A stretch of 64,000 nt of DNA, from the NCBI RefSeq assembly GCF_047495875.1, contig NC_092460.1:5570520-5634519 (forward strand), in the 5' to 3' direction. Source of the stretch: Pithys albifrons albifrons (lineage: Eukaryota > Chordata > Aves > Passeriformes > Thamnophilidae). Position 1 is the stretch's first letter; the number at the start of each line of letters is the position of its first letter. Position numbers and translations under genes: made by a program. Of the stretch, positions 42,201 through 53,825 are shown in pieces. The notes under the pieces were generated by a model. That model had not been told where the DNA came from. It did not search any database and worked only from the letters and a program-made list of their open reading frames with translations.

Positions 42201-45200
42201 GTAACAAATTGGCCAAGTGCCCTTGCATGCCAGGACAGTGTGTCCTCAGCTTTCCAAAGACACCTTCTCTCTTTGCCAGTGTTTCTATGATGTCCATGCC
42301 ACCAGTGGGTCAGGGTGGTGACACTCCATTGGATGCTCAACCCTTTGCGCTGTCTGTCAGGACCTTCTCTTTCCCCTCCAACATGTTAGACACAGATTTG
42401 GGACCACATGGATCATTTCCCAGGGCAGGATTTATCTTCAAAGACCATTACCTAGCACTCTGATTGAGCAAGTCAAATCTGAGGTGATGTATTTCCTCCT
42501 TGGAAGAAGGGACAGTGTGAGTTGTGATCAGCACTGGCAGTCCAGGAGGACACATGACACAGATATCAGAGCCTTAGTGACAGAGAATCAAGACCTTTAA
42601 CCAAGAAGCAGCTCCTTGCCATCCATCCAGCTTCGTTATCCCTGTCTGTCCCTCACAAAGGGAATCACCATAAATCCTTCATCAAGTCCTTGACTTCAGA
42701 GGGATGTGCTCCATCTCCCAGGACATCTCCTGCCCAGCTCACACACAGCAGGCATGAGTCTCAATTTATATTTAATCATTAGGGTGTCATCAAAGAGCTG
42801 AAGATGGAGAAGAGTTTGCAGCCAGCCAGGGCTCAGCTGGAGTAACTCTAGAAGAAATCCTTCCACCTGTTCCCAGGCTGAGGTTAGGGAAGGACATGCT
42901 TCGTGTGTACAGAACGAGATGGCCACGTGGCCTTTCCAGCATCACTGCCTGTGGGCAGGTTTGAGTGGCAAGATGATATGAGGTATGGGGCTGTGATGGG
43001 TTTGGATGCTATAAAAGAAAGATAAGCCTTACTTTAATGTGAAAGGTGACATTGTTTCCTGAAATGACTCTGTTTCTTGTCTGATGTGTGTTGTGCTGAA
43101 CTCAGTGTTTCATGTAAGCGTGGAGGTGATTGCTTCTCCCAAAGGTTATGAAGGTGATGTCGCTCCTTGAAGAGTCCTTGTTGTTGTGTTATTGCAGTTT
43201 TGATTTAATAGTGCTGCCAGGCAGGGAAACTATAGGGTTGGCTGAAAAAGGGAGCGGCCATTTTAAAATTTAACTCTCTCTGCTGGTTTTAGCATGAGGC
43301 TTTTGTCACTCCTGAGGCTCTGCTGTGCAAACCCAGACCATAGATCAATCATAAGAATAAAGTTGAGTTAGCAGTAAATAGTTGCTGAATTGCACATACT
43401 GCCACACACAGGTTCTTACGTAGTTTTTTGGGGAGATGAATGTCTCCTCTGAGGGTCTGAGCTTGCATTTCTGATGCAAAGTACTGAATCTTTGAGCCTG
43501 TCTTGCACACAGACATGGAATCATAAGCCCTCAGTTAATACCAATAAATATTTAGGTAAATGCCTCATGTAATGCCCATGGATAGCGTGAGTTTCAGCAC
43601 CATGTTTGCCTTGTGCCCTGTGAGCTCTGGTTGTCAGACAGGAGCCAGTGCTGCCACAGGGTCCCTGTTCCCAAGCAATCCCTGGTGCAGGGCACTGGTG
43701 CCCCCTTTGATGGCCATAACCAGCCTCAGCTCTGTCCCAGACCGGGTGAAGCCACATCGAGGCAGCTCAGGGCACCTTTTGATTTTGCCCACTGATGAAA
43801 AGTCCCAGGCAGAGCTGTTATGGTCAGATAATCAACATCATGAATCGCCTGTTCCCCATAAAATAACGGAATTGCTCATGGGCTGTCACAGATTCAGTTT
43901 CATTCACTACAGGCTGGTTTTCTAGTTTATTTTGGACAGCTGTTAGTGACATGCTTTGGGAAGAAGAGGTAATGAACTGCCACCTAGGGATGAAAATATT
44001 GAGGTATTTGGGAGTGCTTTACCAAGGTCATGTAAATAACACAAAGCTGGGAAAGTAAAATACCAAGTTAGCAGTGACTAGTGCTGAGTATTTCAGTGTT
44101 TTGCCCATGGTTGTGCTATAAATGATAACTGGGAATAGAAACTTCCTCCTGTAGCCACACAAGAGTGGTGTGTCCCCCCTCTGGCTGTGCTGTGGGTGTT
44201 GATCAAGCCACTTTAAAATACAGTGAGTAAAAAAAGAGAATATCTGTATTGGCAGGGGAATGGCACAAGTGGCATTGTGGGCATTGGAGGCAACAGGGAA
44301 TTTTGTTCAGTGGTAAACACAGGAAGCCAGGCTTAAAGGGTGAAATTTGGAATGTGTTTTGGCTCTGAATGGGGCAAAGGTTTGCCCTGAGTCAGCCCAG
44401 GCCCCCAGGACCAGCTCAGTTGCTCTTTGTGTCATTCCCAGACCCCCATCAGCAAAATGTCAATGTCAATATTCATATGTGGGGATGATTCCTGTGACAA
44501 AATTGTAAAGGTTTTGATAATACTTTTTAAATTGCTTAAAATAGTTGAAATCATGTAGAAATCCATCTAGTAATTATTAAACCTGATTGATGCAAATCAA
44601 GACATATACATCTGACTTGCCCATGGTTTTCCCTGTGGGATTGCTTTGGACACATCAGTGGAGGAGGTCAGTGCCCTGCCTCAGGCTGACAGGTTATTTT
44701 CTTAATTTCTAGCATTATCAATGTCTCCATGCTCCCCTTTTCTCCCTACATATATTAACATATTCTTTTCCCTGTAATGAGAATATGGATGGTGACAGAG
44801 GTGATTTTCTATTGCATAAGAAGGACCCAGTGTAGCTGCTCTCAGACTTCTCTTAAAATGGAAACTAAAAAAAATCACCATCTTCTTTTTGGGGGCCAAA
44901 TTGGAGGTACCCAGCTTCCACTGAAACAGGAGATGCAATGCCACTTGCTTTTCCAGAGCTGAAGGAAATAGTCAGACCTCAGCACAGTGAGATGTGGTGA
45001 TTCCTTGAGCTGGGGCAGGAGTGAGTGGCTTATAACCCCATCCCCGCTGCCTCTTCTCACCCTGATGCCACTACTGCTGTGCCTCCTGCTTCACACAGGG
45101 GGTTGACTTTACAGCTCCCTGTCAAACTACTTGGGCAAGTACTTAGAAAGTCAGATGTCCTTACTCTATTTAAGCAACAAACTTAATCTGATAGAAATAT

Positions 45201-45607
45201 ATCTGGAAGAGTTTGGAGGTGGTATGGTGGGTGTTTTTTTTCCCGGTGTTTTTCCCACAGGGTGTCTCTCTATGATTGCTCCTGTTACTTGGTGGTTGTT
45301 ATTGTTAAGATCCCATCATCTGACCCTTTATAATCCCTGTATTGCATTACACTGCATTGCTGGACATGCTTGGTGTATGCTACTGTTTGTCAATTTTAGA
45401 CTCTCCCATCAGGCTATGAGTTTCTTAAAAGTAGTGCCAGGTTACCTGCACACCCTCTGAATCATTCCAGTTGCACTTGGAAATGCCATGGGCTGGTAAT
45501 AGAGGGGAATAAGTGTGGGGGGTTTATAAACAAAAAAAAAAGTGAAAGTCAACATTATAGAAATTGCTCTCAAATATTTGGCAACAGCATGTGTCCCATC
45601 AATTACC

Positions 45608-45617
45608 TTAAAAATAG
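45608..45617 (+). promoter_or_regulatory. MEF2 consensus site TTAAAAATAG
   Basis: Perfect match to YTAWWWWTAR, about 3 kb upstream of the LMOD3 start. LMOD3 is an established MEF2/SRF target in striated muscle. Several such matches are expected by chance in 64 kb, so function is only suggested. Confidence 0.3.
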
Positions 45618-45877
45618 AACAGTTTTAGGCACTTAAAGCATGGGATGATGGGCTGCCTCATATCAAATGGTGGCACAGGGGTCAGGCACTCTTGATATTT
45701 GAGTTAAGTACTTGTCAGTTTTTGCTTCCAAGAGAGATAGGCTGGAATTTCTGAAGAAAACATGCAAATGAGAAAAATCAATGAAGTGGAGCAATCCTGC
45801 AGAAGAGCCTGCTGGGTTTTATTCCAGAGCTCATCCATCTGTGAGCACTTGCCTTAGAAATAGCAAGCAGTGAGTAA

Positions 45878-45929
45878 GAATTGTTCATTACTGAGGGCAG
45901 AGTAGGAGTTGTTTATTACTGAGGGCAGA
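45878..45929. repeat. 28-bp imperfect tandem duplication
   Basis: GAATTGTTCATTACTGAGGG is repeated 28 bp later as GAGTTGTTTATTACTGAGGG. Two copies, with no evident function. Confidence 0.8.
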
Positions 45930-48349
45930 TCTCTTCTTCTATCAGTTTGCTCCTAAAGTGCTTTTGTTTAACACTTGTTGGGTACCTACTTAGCATGAAT
46001 TTTGAGCTGCCACCTGTAGGAATCGGTCTGTGATTGTTGCAGGTACCTCTTGTCTTCTGCTGGGGCTTTAAGCACAGCTGCTGGCACAGCACAGCTCTGC
46101 CCTCTGGTAACAGGGCAGCTCGTGCAGCAGCTTATTAGTCTGGGGATTCCTAAGCAAGTGTCAAATTGGTGCGAAAATAGCAAGTGCCACCAATGGAAGT
46201 GCCTTTCCTGTCTTAATGAAGGTTGAGGAATGTGTGATTATTTTGGAAAGCTCTGAGGGGAATACCAACAAATGTTATTGGGAAGAATATGGCAGCTTTG
46301 TCTTGAAAAAGACTTCTAGATCTGCCATGAGCGTGTCCCCAGCTTGGAGAGTGTTGTTTGTTGCCTTAATGTGCTGTTTCCACAACACCAGAACACTAAG
46401 CAGTGTGTTAGGAAAGGAAGTGCACCCTGAACATGTAATTTATGGAGGAGAGACCTAAAGTAGGCAAAATGTGATACCCACCTTGGAAATCTGTGGGATT
46501 AGCACCCGTGTCACCAGGAGAGGTGTCATCAGGCAGCCCCTCACTCTGCATCTGATGGGGAAGGTATCACTCCCAGTATAGTGTTTCATAATCATGGTAT
46601 TGACAAGTGATATATTTCTGTTTAGAAGAAAACTTGCTTTTCAAATACCTGATCGTGTTCTCAGTATCCCTGTTTTCCTTCTCAAGAGGACTTCATGGGT
46701 TTGACCCTGCTTAACTTAGATGATCTGACAAGATCATGGCCCAGGATGGCCTGGCTGAAGAGCACAGAAATCCAAGAAGTTGGTATGGGGCTTTATTTAC
46801 AGTCAAGAAATTAGCAAGTGATAAGTAAGCACTGAATACACAGGTTGTGTGACCCAAACTGCCTCGTTTGGGAGAGTAACATACCAGCTACCGAAGAACC
46901 CTGATTTATTTGATAACATCAGGAAACCATTTATGGACTCTATTATGGACAGCAATTACAGGGAATCAAAGCTGCTAGAGCTGATAGATTGATGTGTGGG
47001 TCTGCTGTTGTGCTTGCTACTGCATAACATAAGGGTAAGGATGTCCTCCAAAACACCAAAGGGGCAAATGGAACCATTGCATTCTTGGTTTGGGTTCTTA
47101 TTGTCTTAAATTTTTGCCCTCTTGCCTGCTGTGTAACAGCATGAATCAAATGAAGACCTTTGAATAATGGCCTTTTAATAGAGGTTAACAGGGCTTTGAA
47201 CACCATGTTTCATGTTACAGAACATAGCAAAGAAAAACCATCATCATGCAGAGCCTATTTTGCTGCTAAGCAGACTCCAGCAGAGCGTGGTTGAGACTGT
47301 AATGAGAAATATGGCTTAAAAACTGCTGGGACTTGGTTTCACAGCCTCTCCTGTGGTTTCCTTCCTATGGATGTTGCATTCACAGTTGCAAGGTGAAGAT
47401 TTGATTTGACATCCCTGCAAAGAAAATTTGAAGTTGTGAGAAGAAATCTTCCTAATCCAATGAACAGCCCAAACTGTGAGTAGAAAAATTACCCAACCCA
47501 CTCCACTCTGCTGCTACAAAGCAGCCATGAGCACAATGGTGTTGGAGATGTGGCTTTCTGGTTTGCCGTGTGAATTTAGAAGAAGCCTATAAAATATTCT
47601 GAACAAAGAAGGAGATACTTCTTGGATGGAGTGGACACTTAATGAAAAAAAAGATTTGGGGTCGTTACAACAGTTCTAGGAATCTAGCAAAGTAAATCTT
47701 TGTAGTTGCTCATTAATTCTGAAAAACGTGGTAAAAAGTAGGCAAAGGACAAAACTGAGAGGAACTGTCAGCCAGGATGTGTTGAATGTGCAAATAATGT
47801 TCATGATGGAGACAGGCGAGTCAAGAAGTAGGGCATTGAGATTGTCCCTGGACAGACTGGATGGGAGCAGGGTGTGGATGTGCTGTGGGAAATGCTTCTG
47901 TTGGGACTGCTTAGATTGGTTCAAAGGGCTCCATCCTTGCATGGCCCTCTGTTCCCAGGCACAAGCTGTGTGTTGTACCAACTGTTCACATGTTTTTTTT
48001 CTATCTTGGATGATTTTGCCCTAATCAGGATGTAGCATTTGGGAGAGGTCATTAATTGTGGGTGGCTGCCCTCACACCTAAACCACCTGCAATGTCCACT
48101 CAGGCTTTAGAGCTGACCAAAGCCAGTGCAAAGCCTGCAGTCCCCTCACCTTTTGAGACAGATCAGAGATGTTATGTTTACAGACACCTTGTGCTGATCC
48201 TTCCCACAGGCAGGACTTCACCTGTGCACCTCACACATACCATTAATGTTCCTCCATCCACCTATGGCAATTCCAGCACTGAACGGTGCAGTGTCCCGGG
48301 AACTCTCTGGAAAACAGCCGTCTCCTGCCTCCCTCAATGGGGGACACAC

Positions 48350-48626
48350 CAGCTGCACTGAAATGTCAGAAGGGTTTGCACAGCTGACAGGTTGCTGAAA
48401 ATGGAGCATGGCCATAAATTCTCTTTATCCAGCCAAGTGCAGCTTAATATAGACTGGATGGGCTGTCGCCCGCACTGAGACCGAGAGCTGCCACAGCTCA
48501 TGACCAAAACATGAAGTTGTGGATTTAACCAGAGGAACTGCTGCTAGTGAGGGGAGACAGAAATAAAACCCTTTGAAATTTAGCTTTCTCTGTAGGTTTA
48601 AAAAGTAATAGAGGAAGGAGAGAAGA
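48350..48626 (+). promoter_or_regulatory. LMOD3: LMOD3 presumptive promoter and 5' UTR
   Basis: Contains two CAGCTG E-boxes (48350-48355, 48381-48386), the binding core of myogenic bHLH factors, and a TATA/MEF2-like TTAATATAG at 48444-48452. The start codon lies about 175 nt after that element, which suggests a leader of roughly 150 nt. The leader has two overlapping tiny uORFs (48500-48514 and 48511-48528). The transcription start is inferred. Confidence 0.4.
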
Positions 48627-48923
48627 ATGAACATGTCTGAACTTGGCCAAAACTCCGATGAAGATGTGTGTCCTGAGGACATCGATGAAGATGAAATCCT
48701 GGCAAACCTGTCCCCTGAGGAGCTAAAGGAGCTGCAGTGTGAGATGGAAGTCATGGCCCCAGACCCTGAAGTCCCAACTGGGATGATACAGAAGGATCAG
48801 ACAGAGAAACCCCCCACAGGGAGCTTTGACCACAGATCCCTGGTTGACTACCTGTACTGGCAGAAGGCATCCAGACGCATGCTCGAGGACGAGAGAGTTC
48901 CTGTCACCCTCTTGCCCTCTGAG
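48627..48923 (+). CDS. LMOD3: LMOD3 exon 1 coding part
   Basis: Starts [14 protein letters not shown]; the second ATG (48633) gives MSEL as in mammals. Both have A at -3. It ends LLPSE at the donor GAG|GTAACG, phase 0. It encodes the conserved [16 protein letters not shown] and [18 protein letters not shown] block shared with tropomodulins (tropomyosin- and actin-binding site 1). Confidence 0.95.
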
Positions 48924-51900
48924 GTAACGAGCAAAAATCACAAATATTTATTATGCATCTGCTGTGGGATCTGTTTTATAACTTAATACCTTAACCTGCC
49001 TCTGCTTCTGTCCCTTACGTAAGGTATGGCACAAACAAGTTTAGATTAATCCCAAAAGCCTCAGCAGTGAAAGAATCCAGCTTGGACTGATGTCAGGGTT
49101 AGTAATTTTTTAATTGCTTTCCCTAAATATTTAGTTAAGCTTTTTAAAGTAAGAAAATCCTAATTCTGTTTCAGTAAATCAAATCACTGAGAAATTGTCA
49201 CCAGATCAGTTTGGAGTATGTAATTAAAATGTGTTTGACTTTGCATATGAAACAACACCATGTTGCTTTTCCATAAAAGATGGCATTAATCGTATTTATT
49301 AAATTAATTAATTGTCAGAATTTAATTACATATTGGAGAAAAACCTAATGCACTGTATTTAAACTTTCACTAACAACCAAGCATGCAAACTCCAGGAACT
49401 AGTCCAACCCTCTTCAATACAGCCCTTAAATTTATTTGACTATCCCTATGACTTTGAAATAAAGTTAAGGTCATACTTAGATATCTTTCAGGATGAGGGC
49501 CACACTTAAAAATAGGTTAATAGAATTGAAACTTGGCCAGATGAAAGACATCTATACCCAAAACTTAAGTGAATTTGAGATAACTGATTTATTTTATTTT
49601 TGTTTTAAATACCAGTGGTTTTGCTAATACAGACCAACACAGTACATCATGGACTTCCCCAGGCAAGTTTCATGGGGAAATCTGTGGGTTTCTTCCCTTC
49701 CAGTAACACGCTTACCCTCAAAGAAATAATAGCTCTTCTGAGGTTAAATCTGGAATTTGGGTGCGGAGTTGGCTGCTGAATTCACAGCTGGTCAAGCAAT
49801 CCCCACACTAAACCCATTCACTGCCACAGCAAAGAAGAGCCACAGCCCCAAGGGCAGAGGTGACTGTGACCATTTTGTGTGACTTTGGGTGCAGCAAAAG
49901 CCCTGCCTGAAGTAGTGCAAATCTTTGGAAAAACAGCTTGTTTTCATTAGCATTTCTCAGTGATGGAGGATCCACTTGCAAAAAGATGCTTGAGAAAAAA
50001 ATCTCAGCTGGTGGTGGGGTCTCTGGAGAGGTAGAAGCCTGTAATTAATTTCATTTTGTTGCTAGAGGCCCCACAGCCTTGCAACAGGTTGTGCAGGGTC
50101 TGGTTTCCTCTCTCTGAACTCAAACTTGAGCTAATATTTTGCTTTTTCTTCAGTGAGGGGCCTCCTCAGCTGTGATGCTCTGGCAGTACCAGAGCAGGCA
50201 GCCTTCTTGTCCCAGCCTTTTTGTCCCTCTGTAGTCATGATGTGCCCTCTTCACTCCTCCTTGGGCTGAGCAAACCATCAGTGGTTCAAACTTATTTCCA
50301 GTAGTTTGTGGCATAGAAAAGAAACTTTCTTGCCCAAGAAAAGATAAAAATTACACAAAATCCAGAAATAGACTGTGAATCAGATTCTTAACCTCCAGAA
50401 GAGTTCAAGGACCACCTTAATGTAGCATTAAATACGTTCAGGATTTAATTGTCAGGATTTAATTTTGTAGGCAAAGAAGAGAAACTGGTTTGCAGCCTCC
50501 TTAAGAACAAGTTGTTCCTGTATCCCCCAGCAAGCCAGCGCAGCCTGGACTTCTAGGCTGTGACACTTTGAGGGATTATTCTCTAATGTATGGACACAGA
50601 GGGAACTAAATCCAACTGCTACATATTTATTTGAGCAGAAAGTTAATGTGACAAAACTGTGTTCAGTGATTTCAGCTGTGAGGTTTTGTCTTCCTCAGAG
50701 AAGCGCTGCGGAGATGGAAGGAAGGGCTGGTGGCAGTGGCGAGGCAGCCGGCGGGAGGATGCCAGGAGCAGAGGGAAAAGAGAGACACTACCAAAATGAG
50801 CATGTGTCCAACTCAGGAACGCAATCTGGGGACACAAAGAAGGATGGAAGCGATAAGGAGAGAGGGGAGGAGGAGGATGAGAAAGAACAAGCCGAAGAGG
50901 AGGAGGAAGAGGAAGATGATGAAGAGGAGGAGGAAGAAGAAGAGGAAGATGAGACTGAATTGGAAGAAAAGGAGAATTACACCAATGAGAACTGTCACAG
51001 TGATCAGATGAGTAAGAAACCAGGTACAGAACTGGGAGAAATCAAAGAAAAGCCAAATGAAAATGAAAAGAAAATATCAAAATTGAACATCCCCCAAAAG
51101 CTAGCGCTGGATACCAGCTTCATGAAGCTAAGTGCCAGGCCTTCAGGAAACCAAACCAATTTAGAGGAGAGTTTGGAGAAAGTCCGAAAAAACAACCCAG
51201 ATGTGAAAGAGCTCAACCTGAACAACATTGAAAACGTCCCCAAGGAAATGCTGATAGACTTTGTCAATGCCATGAAAAAGAATAAGAATGTAAAAACGTT
51301 CAGCTTGGCCAACGTGGGGGCCGACGACAACGTGGCATTTGCACTGGCCAACATGCTGCGGGAGAACAGGAGCATCACCACACTCAACATCGACTCCAAC
51401 TTCATCTCTGGTAAAGGGATCGTCGCCATCATGCGGTGCCTCCAGTACAACGAGACGCTGACGGAGCTCCGCTTCCACAACCAGCGGGGCATGCTGGGTC
51501 ACCAGGCAGAGATGGAGATTGCCAGGCTGCTGAAAGCCAACACCACCCTCCTGAAAATGGGGTACCACTTTGAACTGCCAGGGCCCAGGATGGTGGTGAC
51601 CAACCTGCTCAGCAGAAACCTGGACAAGCAGAGGCAAAAGAGGCAAGAGGGACAAAGGCAGCAGCAAATGAAAGAGCAGAAAGAGTTGATAACGATGCTT
51701 GAAAACGGACTTGGGTTGCCTCCTGGGATGTGGGAAATGCTGGGGGGACCTCTGCCCCAGCTGAGGATGCATGAACCCCCACAAGCCCCAAAACCATCTG
51801 GCCCTTCAGCTGTGTCACTGAACAAAAGGCAGGACAGCACAAGGCAGCCTGCCCCAGAGCAGACCCGCAGAGAGAAACCCGTCAGCTTCAAAGTGGTCAA

Positions 51901-53325
51901 GCTGAAGAAGACTCAGCGTAAACCTGCCGTGCCGGAGTACGTGGAACCTGCCGAGAAAACCAACCTCAAAGACGTCATCAAAACACTTAAACCGATTCCC
52001 AGGAGAAGACCTCCTCCCCTTGTCGAAATAACTCCGAGGGATCAGCTCCTCAATGACATCCGTCAGAGCAACGTTGCTTATCTCAAACCTGTGAGTGCCG
52101 AGCGGTGGCGGTGAGGGAACCACGTTCACCAGCGAGCTCCGAGCTGGGGCTGCAAACATCGGGCATTTGGTGGGGCTGGCAATCCACCTGCAAGAGGCAT
52201 CACCATTGTTCTGTCAGGCTGCTCCTCCTGGGATACAGGCGTTGTTTTGCAGCAGTACCAAGGTCTGGCTTGCACAGAGAAATGGCAGCAAGCGCCCTGT
52301 CTGCATCAAAAAACTGGAAATTCACCTGGGAGGTGAACAAACCCACAGAAACTCAGCCTGACCATACTACTAACAGCATATTAGTTATGCTAGGCACATT
52401 CCGTTATGAAATGCTTGTTTCAGGAGAGAAACAGGTATTACTTTTCACATTAGTCTGGCCTCAGACTGCCATAAAAACACTGTTTCTCTCTTCAATAGCT
52501 GTGTTATCTTAGCTCTCACTTTACTCAAGAAAGCACCATCACCTGGCCCACACTGAAATCCAGCCAAGGCTCACAGCCTGCAGCCCTGCTCCTGCCTGCC
52601 TCACCTGGCAACAAGGACTGTAATATTTTAGTGGTCCTTTGCTGCTCAATCTTTTTCTGTCCTTATTTAAATCAACTGCAAAACTATAGTGCTAATAGGA
52701 AAAAAAAAGAAATTAGAAGCATTTTGTAATTATTTTTTAATATTGACATTTTAATATACTAGGCCTCATTTTGCTTTCATTTATAGCTAGACAGAAATAA
52801 TTATTCCCTTGGTAATGGACATGTGTGTTGGGAGTTTGAGGTGTTTTTTCTGTTTGGTGGCTTCTGGTAGTTGTTTTGGGACTTTTCTTGTTTTGGGTTG
52901 ATTTTTTTTTTATCCTCTGTCATTGTGCCACTTGTCTTGGATTTGGGGTTATTAGGTTGTTATTCTCCCCATCCTGTGTGATCTTGATAACTCCTGGTTT
53001 GCCTCAACACCCTTGGCTTCATCTCTGAAATGGGGGTTTCCTGCTTGAGCCAAGTTGGCTGGTTGTTCGCTCCATGATGGGACTCAGTGCCTTCAAATTG
53101 ACTTCCTGGGCATAAAACATCACAAACAGCAAGTGGAAAATTACAAACAAAAGAAATTCCCAACCAGAGCTCCTTGGAGCTCCCAGCTGTTATATTTTTG
53201 TTCATTTTACAGTTTCTGAAGGTTTGTATTAGACTAAATTGGTTTGGGAAATAGGACTGACAAATTTTCTCCTCCTAATAGTTACTGTCCTTGTCCAGGT
53301 GCCATTGCCAAAGCAGCTGGAGTGA
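48627..53325 (+). CDS. LMOD3: LMOD3, leiomodin-3, complete (3 coding exons)
   Basis: Striated-muscle actin filament nucleator of the tropomodulin family, acting at sarcomere thin-filament pointed ends; human loss causes nemaline myopathy (family knowledge). Join 48627-48923, 50699-52090, 53299-53325: phase 0 at the first junction and phase 0 at the second, 571 codons plus stop (human about 560). Order: N-terminal tropomyosin/actin-binding segment ([40 protein letters not shown]), Glu-rich tract at about residues 156-191, leucine-rich repeat domain with [17 protein letters not shown] and [20 protein letters not shown], a Gln/Lys helix and Pro-rich linker, and a C-terminal WH2 ([16 protein letters not shown]). 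MSEL at 48633 is an alternative start and matches the mammalian N-terminus. Confidence 0.97.
48924..50698 (+). other. LMOD3: LMOD3 intron 1
   Basis: 1775 nt between GAG|GTAACG and the TTCCTCAG acceptor. A+T-rich, with several TTAATTAA-like stretches near 49280-49330 and a perfect MEF2 consensus at 49506. No repeat or exon was recognised. Confidence 0.8.
49506..49515 (+). promoter_or_regulatory. MEF2 consensus site TTAAAAATAG in LMOD3 intron 1
   Basis: Perfect YTAWWWWTAR match about 0.9 kb downstream of the LMOD3 start codon. It is plausible as an intronic muscle enhancer element because LMOD3 is MEF2-dependent. Chance matches are common in A+T-rich DNA. Confidence 0.35.
50699..52090 (+). CDS. 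LMOD3: LMOD3 exon 2 (acidic tract, LRR, linker, WH2)
   Basis: Acceptor TTGTCTTCCTCAG, donor CTCAAACCT|GTGAGT, 1392 nt, 464 codons, phase 0-0. It begins [12 protein letters not shown], carries the Glu/Asp tract at 50867-50974, the LRR domain (about 51190-51600), [54 protein letters not shown] and most of the WH2. The sequence upstream of 50699 and after 52090 is open by chance and is not exon. Confidence 0.96.
50867..50974 (+). repeat. LMOD3: Glu/Asp-coding GAG/GAA/GAT tract in LMOD3
   Basis: About 36 codons that are nearly all Glu or Asp (residues about 156-191), encoded by an almost pure purine run. Acidic low complexity at this position is normal in leiomodins, but length varies among species. 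The complementary strand gives a spurious Leu/Phe-rich ORF. Confidence 0.9.
52091..53298 (+). other. LMOD3: LMOD3 intron 2
   Basis: 1208 nt from GTGAGT to TCCTTGTCCAG. The open frame running past the donor to 52114 is not coding in the spliced message. No repeat was recognised. Confidence 0.8.
53299..53325 (+). CDS. LMOD3: LMOD3 exon 3, eight codons plus stop (VPLPKQLE)
   Basis: Acceptor TCCTTGTCCAG, then VPLPKQLE and TGA at 53323-53325. Joined to exon 2 it gives [13 protein letters not shown], matching the mammalian LMOD3 end (LKPVQLPKEL-). The first Val completes the WH2 LKxV motif. It is far too short to be called as an ORF. Confidence 0.92.
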   Translation: MPLPKQLE

Positions 53326-53825
53326 GAGACCAGACTGACCTGAAGAAAACAACTTGGAATAAGGACTATTCGAGTTCTGCTTACAACAGTTTCAGCAGAT
53401 GTTTTCTGCAGAACCCAGGTGGTATATTCAACTCTTTGGGAACAAAGCTTGCGATACACACTTTTATAAGTGTGGTGGAAACAGCTGGCATGGGAAAACT
53501 CAGTGCTAAACATTTCCATCGGGTATCAAACAATCCCGCTGCCATCTGTCTGCCAAGTGGATTTGAGGCTTCAGTTTGTTGTGGGAGTATTTTCTCAGAG
53601 GCATCAATAACCTTGTCTTTCTAGTTTGTCAGCAAACTACTTTGCTTCCACGTTGTCCTTCTGCTGCCAGATTCTGCAGGAACACGCTGTGCTTTATCTT
53701 TCTTTTCACACACATGCTCTTTTATTATTCTCTTGTCTGTGAGAAACGTATTCAGTTTCCGTGTATACAGCTTCATTTTTTAGGCTAAGGAAACAGAAAT
53801 GAAATAAAGCTTTCTCTGTAAGATG
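53326..53825 (+). other. LMOD3: LMOD3 3' UTR
   Basis: Non-coding sequence from the TGA to the poly(A) signal. The end point is inferred from AATAAA at 53803 and the following GU-rich AGATGTGTGC. Confidence 0.65.
53803..53808 (+). terminator. LMOD3: LMOD3 poly(A) signal AATAAA
   Basis: GAAATAAAGC followed about 20 nt later by a GU-rich TGTGTGC. This gives a 3' UTR of about 500 nt. Confidence 0.65.

Larger units (their letters stand above)
38526..48420. other. FRMD4B-LMOD3 intergenic region
   Basis: About 9.9 kb with only short random-looking ORFs. It includes a possible degenerate CR1 segment (38930-39290), a 28-bp imperfect tandem duplication (45878-45929) and one perfect MEF2 consensus (45608-45617). 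No protein-coding or RNA gene was recognised. Confidence 0.7.

Noticed and set aside
50648..50698. Upstream extension of the LMOD3 exon 2 open frame
   Set aside because: The acceptor TTGTCTTCCTCAG at 50698 with matching phase, and the exon 1 sequence, show that the 17 codons before it are intron.
51161..51784. 207-codon - strand frame, and other antisense frames over LMOD3 exon 2
   Set aside because: These are mirror frames of the LMOD3 coding sequence. The Leu/Phe-rich ones are simply the complement of the Glu tract.
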